This document shows, piece after piece, positions 6,569 to 15,500 of a DNA stretch of 27,882 nt. The DNA is from an uncultured Collinsella sp. (GTDB lineage: Bacteria; Actinomycetota; Coriobacteriia; Coriobacteriales; Coriobacteriaceae), in contig CAKTWW010000029.1 of assembly GCA_934630855.1 (NCBI GenBank), positions 1 to 27,882 on the forward strand. The letters are read 5' to 3'. How positions within the stretch are numbered: position 1 is the stretch's first letter; each line of letters begins with the position of its first letter. The notes under the pieces were generated by a model, which saw only the letters and a list, made by a program, of their open reading frames with translations, was not told where the DNA came from and ran no database searches. Both the position numbers and the translations under genes were made by a program.

Positions 6569-8596
6569 CTACGGGCGCTCGTTGGGCGCCAGGCGCTGCA
6601 TCTTGTTCACGGCCTTGAACTTGGTGAACAGCGGCACATACTCAAAGCTCACGTTGGAGTTCTCCAGGCCGTACCAGCGCGCGGGCGTGCCGGCGGCGCG
6701 GCGGATGATGTACTTGAGCGTGATGGCCGTGCGCTCGCTGGGCTCCACGTCGCTCTCGGGCGCCAGCAGCTTGCGGATCATGACGAACTTGAACGTGCCG
6801 ATGTTGCCCGGGTCCTTGTAGACCGAGTAGTCGTGCTTTTGCGCGGGCAGCTCGCCGGTGGCGGCAAGATCCTGAACGACCTGGCGCAGGTAGGCATTGA
6901 CGCGCTGGTTGACCTTATAGCCCAGGTACAGGTGCACGCGGAAGACGTAGTCGGTGTCGAACGTCTCGACCGAATAGGCAAACGTGTACGGCTCGTCCAT
7001 GGTCTCGACGTTGACGAACCACCAGGCGCGGGCGCGCTTGGGATGCTTGTCCAGAATCGAGTAGACAATGTCGCGGTCGATGTAGTCGGTATGGGTATCC
7101 TTGGTCAGGTACACGATGTTGTCGCTCATGCGCTCGTAACGGTCGTCGTCGCGCAGACGCTTGAGCTGCGGCAGATAGCTGCGCAGCGGCAGCAGCGTAA
7201 ACTGGCGCTGCTCGACCGCCGTGCCGTTGTACCAGCACACCATGACGCCCATGATGAGCGCGGCCATGAGGATGGTGAAGTAGCCGCCGTGGAAGAACTT
7301 GGTGAGCGAACTCACAAAGAAGAAGCCCTCAAGCAAAAGGAAGAAAGCGGCGAAGACCCACGGTGCGACCTTGAGCTTGCGCTCCTCGTGCAGGTAGAAG
7401 AAGAGCAGCAGCGTGGTGCACATCATGGTGAGCGTAATGGCCAGGCCGTAAGCGGCTTCCATGTGCGCGGAGTTCTGGAACAGCAGCACCACGATGACGC
7501 AGCCCACGAGCATGACGTTGTTGACCATGGGAATGTAGAGCTGGCCCTTGGTCTCGGCCGGATAGAAGACCTGCATGTGCGGCATGAGGTCCAGACGGCT
7601 GGCCTCGGACACCAGCGAGAACGCGCCGGTGATGAGTGCCTGCGAGGCGATGATGGCCGCGATGGTGGAAAGGCCGACGGCAAACGGGCGCAGGCCGGGA
7701 GCGAGCATCTGGTAGAACGGGTTGAGGTCGGCAATGCCCATGAGCTCGGGGTTGGCAGCATTGTTGATAAGCCAAGCGCCCTGGCCCATGTAGGACAGCA
7801 GCAGGCAGCACTTAACAAACGGCCAGGTGGCGTAGATGTTGCCGCGGCCCACATGGCCCATGTCGGAGTAGAGTGCCTCGGCGCCGGTGGTGGCGAGGAA
7901 GCAGCTGCCCAAGATCATGATGCCCGCGTGGTTGTTGGGGCTCAGCAAAAAGGCAATGCCGCGCACCGGGTTGAGGCACAGCAGCACGGCGGGATGCTGG
8001 AAGACAAAAAACAGACCCGTGCCGCCCAAGAACAGGAACCACAGCGTCATGATGGGGCCAAAGGCATGACCGATCTTGGCCGTACCGATGCGCTGCACCA
8101 AGAAGAGCACGATGATAATGGCAAGCGTGATGGCGACAACGCGACCCTGGTCGTCGCCCAGCACGGCATGAACCGCGGGAATGGTGCGCAGGCCCTCGAT
8201 GGCCGTGGTCACGGTGACGGCCGGCGTGAGGATGCCGTCGGCAAGCAACGCGGCACCGCCCAGCATGGCAGGGATGATGAGCCACTTGCCGCAGCGCTTG
8301 ACCAGGCTGTACAGGGCGAAGATACCGCCCTCACCGTGGTTGTCGGCGCGCAGCGAGATGAGCACGTACTTGATGGTCGTCAGCAGCGTAACCGTCCACA
8401 CGACAAGGGAGAGCGCACCGAGCACGAACTCCTCCGTGACGCTTCCGATGCCGCCGTTGCCGGCAACGAGCGCCTTGGTTACATACATGGGGCTGGTGCC
8501 GATATCGCCATACACCACGCCCAGCGTGACGAGCATCGCCGAGATGCTCACCGGGATCGCAGCGTGCGATGCCGCGTCTTTGGTCTTTTGTTCCAT
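6569..8596 (-). CDS. kup: Kup-type potassium uptake permease
   Basis: A 675-residue integral membrane protein of the KUP/HAK family, which imports K+ with H+. The family signature GVVYGDIGTSPMY lies in the first membrane helix, followed by about 11 further helices to roughly residue 450 and a long hydrophilic C-terminal part (about 455-675) containing SDNIVYLT and RDIVYSILDKHPKRARAWWFVNV. Length is near the family norm. The ATG at 8596 has GGGAGG ten bases upstream; the in-frame TTG at 8614 overlaps that site and was rejected. It is first in a same-strand run with the small membrane protein and kdpDE. No kdpFABC genes are present, so KdpDE may regulate Kup here. Confidence 0.93.
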   Translation of the reverse strand: MEQKTKDAASHAAIPVSISAMLVTLGVVYGDIGTSPMYVTKALVAGNGGIGSVTEEFVLGALSLVVWTVTLLTTIKYVLISLRADNHGEGGIFALYSLVKRCGKWLIIPAMLGGAALLADGILTPAVTVTTAIEGLRTIPAVHAVLGDDQGRVVAITLAIIIVLFLVQRIGTAKIGHAFGPIMTLWFLFLGGTGLFFVFQHPAVLLCLNPVRGIAFLLSPNNHAGIMILGSCFLATTGAEALYSDMGHVGRGNIYATWPFVKCCLLLSYMGQGAWLINNAANPELMGIADLNPFYQMLAPGLRPFAVGLSTIAAIIASQALITGAFSLVSEASRLDLMPHMQVFYPAETKGQLYIPMVNNVMLVGCVIVVLLFQNSAHMEAAYGLAITLTMMCTTLLLFFYLHEERKLKVAPWVFAAFFLLLEGFFFVSSLTKFFHGGYFTILMAALIMGVMVCWYNGTAVEQRQFTLLPLRSYLPQLKRLRDDDRYERMSDNIVYLTKDTHTDYIDRDIVYSILDKHPKRARAWWFVNVETMDEPYTFAYSVETFDTDYVFRVHLYLGYKVNQRVNAYLRQVVQDLAATGELPAQKHDYSVYKDPGNIGTFKFVMIRKLLAPESDVEPSERTAITLKYIIRRAAGTPARWYGLENSNVSFEYVPLFTKFKAVNKMQRLAPNERP

Positions 8597-8631
8597 AAGC
8601 CGGTTTCCTCCCAACTTTAATGTTCGAAGGG

Positions 8632-8661
8632 ATTATAGGTAATCGGCCCGTGCTTGCACGG
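8632..8661 (-). promoter_or_regulatory. kup promoter with a perfect palindrome at the -35 region
   Basis: A perfect minus-strand TATAAT (8637-8632) lies 35 bases upstream of the kup start. The -35 position is poor in consensus but is covered by the perfect 14-bp palindrome CCGTGCTTGCACGG (8648-8661). A weak -35 overlapped by a dyad suggests a regulated promoter. Confidence 0.5.
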
Positions 8662-8685
8662 CACTGTTTCCCAGCTAGATAAACA

Positions 8686-8703
8686 TTTATGCGGCCTTTA
8701 TGC
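8686..8703 (-). promoter_or_regulatory. Direct repeat upstream of kup, candidate KdpE binding site
   Basis: TTTATGC occurs at 8686-8692 and again at 8697-8703, a period of 11 bp, about one helical turn. OmpR-family regulators bind head-to-tail direct repeats of this kind. It lies about 50-65 bp upstream of the kup -10 box, a usual activator position. The assignment to KdpE rests on the neighbourhood, not on a known consensus. Confidence 0.35.
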
Positions 8704-8721
8704 CACTGCGGCGATATGGAA

Positions 8722-8750
8722 TGTGACAAAGGGACTGTCCCTTTGTCACA
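8722..8750. terminator. Perfect palindrome after the nitroreductase gene
   Basis: Arms TGTGACAAAGGGA and TCCCTTTGTCACA pair perfectly over 13 bp with a 3-base loop, 12 bases beyond the nitroreductase stop. There is no U-tract. It shares the core ACAAAGGG...CCTTTGT with the hairpin at 6254-6290, which suggests a dispersed family of palindromes often placed at gene ends. Confidence 0.5.
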
Positions 8751-8762
8751 CCGTCGCATCCG

Positions 8763-9638
8763 TTACTTGCCGAGCCAGTTTTTGAACCACCACTCCATGG
8801 ATCGGCTCATCTCGGCCATAAAGGGACTCGTGTGCTTGCGGGTGTAGATATCCACCACGCGCTCGCCCACCTCACGGGCATGCGGGCGGAACATCGCATC
8901 CATCTCGGTCACCTGCGCATCCATGGTCGCGGCATCCGCACGGCAGTAACGCTCCTCGTGCACCAGGTTCACCACGGGATGCGCGATCGCCGGACGCTCC
9001 TTGCGGGGCGTGCCGATGATGAGCATCGACAGCGGCATGGCGTAGGGCGGCAAATCGAGCAGCGCGGCAACCTCCTCGGCGTTCTCGACGATGTCGCCGA
9101 TGTAGCAGCTCCCCAGCCCCAGGGCCTCGGCGGCGACCACGGCGTTTTGCGCGGCGATCACGGCGTCCTGCGCCGCGATGGCAAAGTCGCCCAGGCCCGG
9201 CGCGCGGCGGGGTTGCTTGCCCGTGCGTTCGACGAACTCGGGCTCAAAGCAGCCCACATGCTCAAACAGGTCGATCCACTTGGCGTAGTCGACCACAAAT
9301 ATAAGCGCCCACGGCGCCTTGGCGATCATGGGCTGGTGGTCGCACAGGTCGGCCAAGCGGTCGAGCGTGGCCTGCTCGCGAATGCTCACGATGGAGTACA
9401 TCATCATGGCGCCTGCCGACGGCGCGCGGCTCGCCGCGTGCAGGATCGCCGCGCGCTGCTCGTCGGTCACCGCCACGGGGAGCTCGTCATCATCGCGCGC
9501 AAAGGCACGTGTGGAAGAACGTTGCTCCAAGATGTCCAGCACCGCGTTGCCCGTAGCTTCGACCGGATAGCCGCCGGCGTCCACGCCCACGACACCACCG
9601 CAGCACTCAACTTCCGTCTTGCAAACCTGCTCGTTCAT
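8763..9638 (-). CDS. Nitroreductase-family flavoprotein
   Basis: A 291-residue protein of the FMN-dependent nitroreductase superfamily, which reduces nitro groups, quinones or related acceptors with NAD(P)H. The N-terminal RSSTRAF (about 40-46) is the usual phosphate-gripping segment, ASRAPSAGAMM (about 70-80) is the second FMN contact region, and AAEALGLGSCYIGDI (about 168-182) is the conserved C-terminal block. It is longer than minimal family members: a 30-residue N-terminal extension with several cysteines (CKTEVECCGG) and a C-terminal helix rich in Met and Trp. The ATG at 9638 has GAGG eight bases upstream. It is transcribed alone and diverges from the LTA-synthase-like gene. The substrate is unknown. 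Confidence 0.85.
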   Translation of the reverse strand: MNEQVCKTEVECCGGVVGVDAGGYPVEATGNAVLDILEQRSSTRAFARDDDELPVAVTDEQRAAILHAASRAPSAGAMMMYSIVSIREQATLDRLADLCDHQPMIAKAPWALIFVVDYAKWIDLFEHVGCFEPEFVERTGKQPRRAPGLGDFAIAAQDAVIAAQNAVVAAEALGLGSCYIGDIVENAEEVAALLDLPPYAMPLSMLIIGTPRKERPAIAHPVVNLVHEERYCRADAATMDAQVTEMDAMFRPHAREVGERVVDIYTRKHTSPFMAEMSRSMEWWFKNWLGK

Positions 9639-9756
9639 CGCCTCATCCTCGCCAATTCTTTAAGAAGCCTTTACGTTTCCGTGTAATTCCCGTCCATTAT
9701 CGCGCAGGTCGATACTCCATTGCGCAACACCGCCACACCCGCGCGTTATTATGGCT

Positions 9757-9804
9757 GATTGTTGTGCGCAGCCCTCAAATGCTGCGCATATCTTGGTAAC
9801 AATC
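9757..9804. promoter_or_regulatory. Composite inverted repeat in the divergent intergenic region
   Basis: GATTGTT (9757-9763) with AACAATC (9798-9804) encloses TGCGCAGC (9765-9772) with GCTGCGCA (9781-9788). Both stems are perfect. It lies 49 bases before the LTA-synthase-like gene and 119 bases before the nitroreductase start. It could be an operator for either gene or a 5' leader hairpin. No clear -10/-35 pair was assigned in the gap 9639-9852. Confidence 0.35.
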
Positions 9805-9852
9805 GGGTAAACCCCCGCTTTCGTAGGTTCTAAGTTTGTGAGGAGTCTCAGC

Positions 9853-12153
9853 ATGTTCGCAGCCGCTATCTCGCTCGTCGGTCTTGCGGCGACCGTCTAC
9901 CTTGTTTTGCGCGAAGCCAAGGCCATTCGCGCGCAGTCGGGCGCCGTCGCCAAGAGCGCTCTTGGATGGAGTGTCGCCTTTGGCCTGTTCCAGCTCTTTT
10001 TGACCATCTGGGGCGCTATTGGCCTCGTGGCGCAAAACGAGCCGCTCGCCTTTGTGATGCTCATCCTGACCAACGCCATCCTCACCGGCTGCGCTTGGGC
10101 AAGCATCGCACGCGACCGCATCGCCCCGCGCGTCTTTGCGTTTGCCGCGCCCGACGCCCCCGCCCCCACGGGCAAACTCGCCCGCCTACGCGGCGCCTTT
10201 GTGGGCCGCCCGCTCGTCGCCGCCGTCCTGTGCCTGCTGCTCGCCGGCGTCTTTGCGCTGCTGGGCATGGAGGTCTCGTCCAACCACGACTTTACCTGGG
10301 TCTACCCCCTGTGCATCCTGCTCGAGTGGGCCATCATCACCGCGCTTATGGCCGGCCTGTTCTTCCTGTTCCAGCGCCACGGCGCAGCTCCGGCTGTCCT
10401 GGCCTTCGCCCTCTTTGTCCTGGGCATTGCCGAGTTCTTCGTCATCACGTTTAAATCCATGCCCATCCAGCCGGGCGACCTTTCGGCCATCTCCACCGCC
10501 GCCGCGGTCGCCGGCAACGGCTACACCTTCTCGATCTCGCTGTTCTGCGTGCTGTCGATGGGCTTTACCGCCATCGGCATGCTGCTGTGCGAGTACGCCG
10601 GCATCGTGGCGCCGCACCGCCAGAAGGGTGCCGCCAACGCCAAGCGCATGCTGCTCACCAACCTGCTTGTGGCCGTGCTGTGCCTGGGCGGCGTGACCGC
10701 GCATGTCACGCTCATTGACTACTACAACACCCTCGGTATCACCGTGTACACCTGGCGCCCGCTCGAAAGCTACTGGCGCGAGGGCTACCTGCCCGCCTTT
10801 ATTAGTGCGGCGCAGTCCATCAAGCCGCCTAAACCCGCCGATTACTCCGTCGACGACGCCAAGGCCACGCTCAAAAAATACGCCAAGGCCTACGACAAGT
10901 CCGATGCCGCCGAGAGCGACGAGCGCGCTGCCGCAAAGGAGCAGTTCGATAGCGAGAAGCCCACGGTCATCGCCATCATGAACGAGACGTTCTCGGACCT
11001 GTCGATCTACCAGAACATGCGTGCCGGCTACGAGGGCCCGCAGTACTTTAAGAGCCTGTCCAACTGTCTCAGCCGCGGCAAGCTCTACGTGAGCGCCTAC
11101 GGTGGCGGTACCGCCAATACCGAGTTTGAGTTTTTGACCGGCAACTCCATGGCCAACCTGGGCTCGGGCGTGTACCCCTACACCATCTACAACATGGAAA
11201 CGACCGAGAACCTGGCAGAGCAGTTCAAGTCGCTCGGCTATGCCACCACGGCCATGCACCCCAACCACGCGACCAACTGGAACCGCGAGAACGTCTACAA
11301 GGACTTTGGCTTTGACCAGTTCCTGTCCATCAACGACTTCCAGGGCGCCGATACCCTGCGCGGCATGGTGACCGACCAGGCCACCTACGACAAGATTCTT
11401 GAGTTGCTCAACCAGAACGCCGACCCACAGTTTATCTTCGATGTGACCATGCAGAACCACTCGGGCTACGACACGGGCTTGGTGCCGCTCGACAAGCAGG
11501 TGCACCTGAACATCGACACGACCGACCTGGACGCCAAGACCGTCGAGGACGGCACGCTGTCCGATGTCGACGAGTATGTCTCGTGCATCGAGCAGTCCGA
11601 CCAGGCGCTGCGCTACTTCCTCAACGCCCTGAGCAAGCTCGACCGCAAGGTTGTCGTGGTGTTCTGGGGCGACCACCAGCCGTTCTTCCCGTCCAAGTTC
11701 AACGACAAGTGGTTTACCGACGAGGACGACGCCACCCACCAGGAGCGCCTGTGGCAGACCGACTACATCATCTGGGCTAACTACGACGTCGCTGGCTGCG
11801 ACCAGACGAGCGAGACCGACGACCTGTCCACCAACTACCTGTCCACCCAGCTGATGCAGCTGATCGGCGCACCGCTGACCGACTACCAGAAGGCGCATAT
11901 GACGCTGCGCGAGTCGCTGCCCGCCATCAACTCGGTGGGCTACGAGGACGCCAGCCTGCGCTGGGCACTCTCCTCCAACGTCACCGGCGACGACGCCGTT
12001 GCCGCAGCTGCCACCAAGGCGCGCGAGGATTACGCCAAGATGCAGTACTACGAGATGTTCCGCGACGGCAAGAACGTCTACACCGAGCACTTCCAGACCG
12101 AGGCCAACGAGACCGACCCCAACCTGGCGCCGGGTACGACCAAGATCAAGTAG
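9853..12153 (+). CDS. LTA synthase-family membrane phosphoglycerol (sulfatase-fold) transferase
   Basis: A 766-residue protein with about eight membrane helices in the first 300 residues and an extracellular alkaline-phosphatase/sulfatase-fold domain (about 370-700), as in LtaS and related enzymes that move glycerol-phosphate or similar groups onto surface polymers. Metal and catalytic residues align: E378 in NETFSD, nucleophile T420 in GGGTANTEFEF, and D607-H608 in WGDHQPF. The membrane part has more helices than LtaS (five), so the polymer may not be classical lipoteichoic acid. The ATG at 9853 follows GAGGAG by seven bases; the GTG at 9838 overlaps that site. It is monocistronic, followed after 34 bases by the structured element at 12188. 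Confidence 0.88.
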   Translation: MFAAAISLVGLAATVYLVLREAKAIRAQSGAVAKSALGWSVAFGLFQLFLTIWGAIGLVAQNEPLAFVMLILTNAILTGCAWASIARDRIAPRVFAFAAPDAPAPTGKLARLRGAFVGRPLVAAVLCLLLAGVFALLGMEVSSNHDFTWVYPLCILLEWAIITALMAGLFFLFQRHGAAPAVLAFALFVLGIAEFFVITFKSMPIQPGDLSAISTAAAVAGNGYTFSISLFCVLSMGFTAIGMLLCEYAGIVAPHRQKGAANAKRMLLTNLLVAVLCLGGVTAHVTLIDYYNTLGITVYTWRPLESYWREGYLPAFISAAQSIKPPKPADYSVDDAKATLKKYAKAYDKSDAAESDERAAAKEQFDSEKPTVIAIMNETFSDLSIYQNMRAGYEGPQYFKSLSNCLSRGKLYVSAYGGGTANTEFEFLTGNSMANLGSGVYPYTIYNMETTENLAEQFKSLGYATTAMHPNHATNWNRENVYKDFGFDQFLSINDFQGADTLRGMVTDQATYDKILELLNQNADPQFIFDVTMQNHSGYDTGLVPLDKQVHLNIDTTDLDAKTVEDGTLSDVDEYVSCIEQSDQALRYFLNALSKLDRKVVVVFWGDHQPFFPSKFNDKWFTDEDDATHQERLWQTDYIIWANYDVAGCDQTSETDDLSTNYLSTQLMQLIGAPLTDYQKAHMTLRESLPAINSVGYEDASLRWALSSNVTGDDAVAAAATKAREDYAKMQYYEMFRDGKNVYTEHFQTEANETDPNLAPGTTKIK

Positions 12154-12187
12154 CAGGGATCAAGTAACGGGGGTCGGGGGCCCGAAT

Positions 12188-12317
12188 CGGCGGCAGGCGG
12201 AGGCACGGGAAAGGTCTGCTGCTCAAACAGTCCTGCGCAAGACGGGGGCCACATTAAGTGGCCCCCTTTGCGTGCGGAACTCGCGACAGACCTTCCCCGT
12301 GCCTCCGCCTGCCGCCG
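12188..12317 (+). ncRNA. Structured 3' element, copy 1
   Basis: Two 31-base arms (12188-12218 and 12287-12317) pair with one difference. Inside is a second stem, GGGGGCCAC (12244-12252) with GTGGCCCCC (12257-12265), closed by a loop ATTA. Between the stems lie GAGCAG-type and GCGGAACTCGCGA sequences, which are also found in copy 2 at 17138-17263, while the stem sequences differ. The element begins 34 bases after the stop of the LTA-synthase-like gene. It is either a 3'-UTR RNA or terminator, or a palindromic mobile repeat. The conserved-loop, changed-stem pattern favours a selected structure. Confidence 0.65.
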
Positions 12318-12400
12318 CCCCTCACCCGTTGCGGGTTGAGTGGGCTGATGAGAAACTGCGCTCGCCTCATAGCAGAAGCGTGGCCTGTCATGCGTATCGC

Positions 12401-12448
12401 GAAAACTGTGTCCCACTCTGGGCGCGCCGATTGTGGGATGGACTTTCC
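12401..12448. repeat. Isolated copy of the ~47-bp palindromic unit
   Basis: This segment matches the units of the tandem array at 16747-17085: a left GAAAACTGTGTCCCAC, a variable centre ending in GATTG, and a right TGGGATGGACTTTCC. The arms are inverted repeats of each other. It lies between the structured element and the terminator of the giant surface-protein gene, so the palindromic unit is found on both sides of that gene. The remainder of 12154-12536 holds no gene. Confidence 0.65.
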
Positions 12449-12470
12449 AGTTGCGGAATCTTCAGTTGAG

Positions 12471-12510
12471 AAAACCCGGGTAGCCAAGTTGTTTGGCTAC
12501 CCGGGTTTTT
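12471..12510 (-). terminator. Bidirectional intrinsic terminator of the giant surface-protein gene
   Basis: AAAACCCGGGTAGCCAA and TTTGGCTACCCGGGTTTT pair around a short loop, with A and T runs at both ends. It follows the minus-strand stop at 12537 by 27 bases and can also stop plus-strand transcription from the LTA-synthase-like gene. Confidence 0.9.
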
Positions 12511-12536
12511 GGGTTGTCGATATGTTTGACTGGCTG

Positions 12537-15500
12537 CTAGTGGGTCTTGCGACGTTTGATCAGCATGACGAGGGCTATTGCTACGAAGATGGCTCCCGCT
12601 GCCGCTGCGGTGGCTACTATGGCGAACGTCTTATCGCCGGTGTTTGCGAGGTTCTTCGCTGTGGTCGTAGTCTTGACCTTGGTGTCGGTCTTAGCTCCGT
12701 TGTCGGACTTGGGCTTGTCCGGGTTCGTCGGGGTCTCAGGAGTCTCGGGGTCCTTTGAGCCTTCGGAATCGGTTGGGCCGGCGGTGTTTACCAGCGTATG
12801 GTCCAGGAACTTCTTGGCGCCCGCACTTGCCTGTGAGAACAGGCGGCGTGTGCGGATCGGGGCGGCGTTCACCGTTGTGGGCGCTGTCTCTTCGGCCGTG
12901 ATGTTCACCAGCGTCACGCCGGTATCGAGGCCGACGTCGTTGTATCCCACATGGCAGTAGTACTGCGCGCCGTCATCGTCTGCGGTCAGGTCAATCCCGA
13001 GCGTCGAGGCCGTTCCGGCTGCGAGGCTGCCATCGGCACCCACGCGCTTGAACTCGGTCTCGCCACGTCCCTTGCGGTACCAGATATACGTCGGCGCCAG
13101 CTCCGTCTCGACACCATCGGCGCCGCGCTGCGTCACGTGACCGATCGCCAAGAGCGTCAGATGGCTCCCCGCCGTGCGCTCGATCGAGGAATCATACTCG
13201 AGGGCTGCCCTCTCCGCAGTATCTGCCGCAGGTCCACTCACGGTCATCGTCATGCCGTCGGGCATCGTCTTGACCGTAATGATCGCCGAGCGAATGCCCG
13301 TTTCTGTCGTTGAGCCGTTCTTTACAGCGGCGATGGCGAATCGATACTCCGTATTGGGCTGCAGCCCATCCCACTTGAGCGAGGTCTGCGTGTTGTCGGC
13401 AATCTTCCAGCTATTGACGACCGCATCCGCCGCATTGCTCTGCAGCATGCCCACGCCGTAGCTAAAGCCACTCTTGTTTGCGAGTACATCGTCCCAGCTA
13501 AACGTAACGCTGGTCGAATCGACGGCGTTTGCCGTAAAGCCCGTCACGGCCGGTGCCTTGGGCATCTCGACGTCCTTAACGTCATAGCCCACGATCCAGA
13601 ACTGATCGGTGTCCTTGGTGCCGAGTTTGTCGCCCGAGCCGTCCTCGAACTTGTTGACATCCACCGCGTTGACGCCCAGGCGCCACGCAAAGCCGTACTT
13701 ATCCTTCGCGGCCTCGGGCAGGTTGTCGACGGTGCCGCCGTATTCGGTCGATTCACTCGAGGAGTTACCCGTAGTAAAGCCGGCGTTGGCACCAAAGCAC
13801 AGGCCGCCAAATAACTCGTGCTTTGCAAGCTTCGCGCCCATGACAACGCTGCCGTTCAGCGTAAAGCCGTACTCAAACTCCTGCTCCTCGCCCTCCTCGA
13901 CTTCGATGGTCTGCTCAATGCTCGCCCCCGACTGCGCGACGGCGCCGTTAAACCCATCGTGCGTGTAGGCGCGCGTTACGCCAGGCTTGCCCAGGCCAAA
14001 GGAATCCCCAACGGGAGTCTCGCCGTTGAGCGTCGTTTGATAGGTTCCGGGTTCTCCCGACCGGTTGGTCAAAAAGTAGCTGAGCGGCGTCATATTGTGC
14101 TGTTTGGCAATGCGGTCATAGGCCTCGACATTAACGACCGAGGTCTGCGCGCCGAGCGACACGGGCGCCGCCATCACGCCCTTGCCACCAGTTTCCTCAT
14201 TTTCGATCTCATACTCGTAATAGACCATCGGAATCGTGTAGAGCACGGCCTTGTCGCCTTCGCCGGCATGCGACTCATAACTTACGCTGGCGCTCACTGT
14301 GCGCTCGCTCCGGTAGTCATAGCATCCCTCAGCGGCAAAATCGACTGAAGCATTAATCGCCACCAGGGGCGGACCGGTCTGCACCTCGACGGCAACGCCC
14401 AACTCGGCGCCAATAGTGCCGCCGTGAATCTGCCCCGTGCTCGTGCCCTCGCCATATTCCGTGCCGCCCAACACCAGATAGCCGTATGCCTGCTCCAGAT
14501 CCTCAACATAGGGAGCATCCTGCAGCACGGCGAGCACGCGCGGGTTGGTATAGACCTTGTAGCGGTCCTTGTACGTAATCTTGACGCTGTCGTTGTCGAC
14601 ATCGGGCAGCGCGAGAGAGATAAATGTGCCGTAGGTAGTGCCGCGACGGTTGCTCTCGCTAATCACCTGCTCCTCGCCGCGGCGCGCCTTTCCGTTCTCG
14701 TCGAGCGAAAAATGCGAGGCGGTCATCCAATAGTAATCGTCATCTTTACGCAAGTCCTCGTCTCGATGCTTTCCGACCACGGCGATAAAGCTCTCGTTGT
14801 AGCGATCCGAGCCCGAGACGCTGCCCGCCTTAACGTCGCTGATCCACACCTGCTCGATACCCTTGTGGTCATGCTTGTTGCTGCAGTTGTATTGCTGGCC
14901 GCTCATGCTCATGGTTCCGACCATGGAACCCAAGCCCTGGGCCCCGCTCTGCGCCGTGTTGCAGGCAAAGTCGCGGAACACGTCGCCGCCCACGAGCACC
15001 TCGTCGACCGCCGGCTGCTCGGACAGACCGTCAAGGTTGGCAGTGGCAAGGGCGATAGGTGCCAAGGTGCACGGATAGCGCTCATCCTGAGCGCTATCCT
15101 TCCATGCGCTGTTGGGCACATGCATCAGTCCATAGGAGGCGAGGAGCCCGTCTCTGTATTCCTTGCAATCGGAAAGTTTGAACTCGCCAGACTCCGAGTC
15201 AAAATACGCGTAGCGGTACAGCGCGCCGTACAGCTCCTTGCTGCCGTCATAGGCGTCGTAATCAAAAGCGCTGCGTTGCCAGTCATAGCCCGCAAGAATA
15301 AGGCCCGTGACGGTTTCACCCGTCTTCTTTCCTTCTTCATCGTAGGCGGCAAACGTGCCGAACGTCGCATTCGCGGCGACCATGGTCTTGCCGTTCGCGG
15401 AGAGGGAGATTGCGCCCGCGTCACCCAGAGCATCGACATGGACGAGCGCACCCTTGGATGCATCCCACGAGAACAGCTCGCAATGCGTCGACGTGGCGAT

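Noticed and set aside
6422..8620. 732-codon plus-strand open frame opposite kup
   Set aside because: It is rich in His, Arg, Gln and Gly typical of antisense frames; kup on minus has full family motifs.
10186..12090. 634-codon antisense open frame in the LTA-synthase-like gene
   Set aside because: It mirrors the high-GC codon pattern of the real gene, has no domain sense and no ribosome site.
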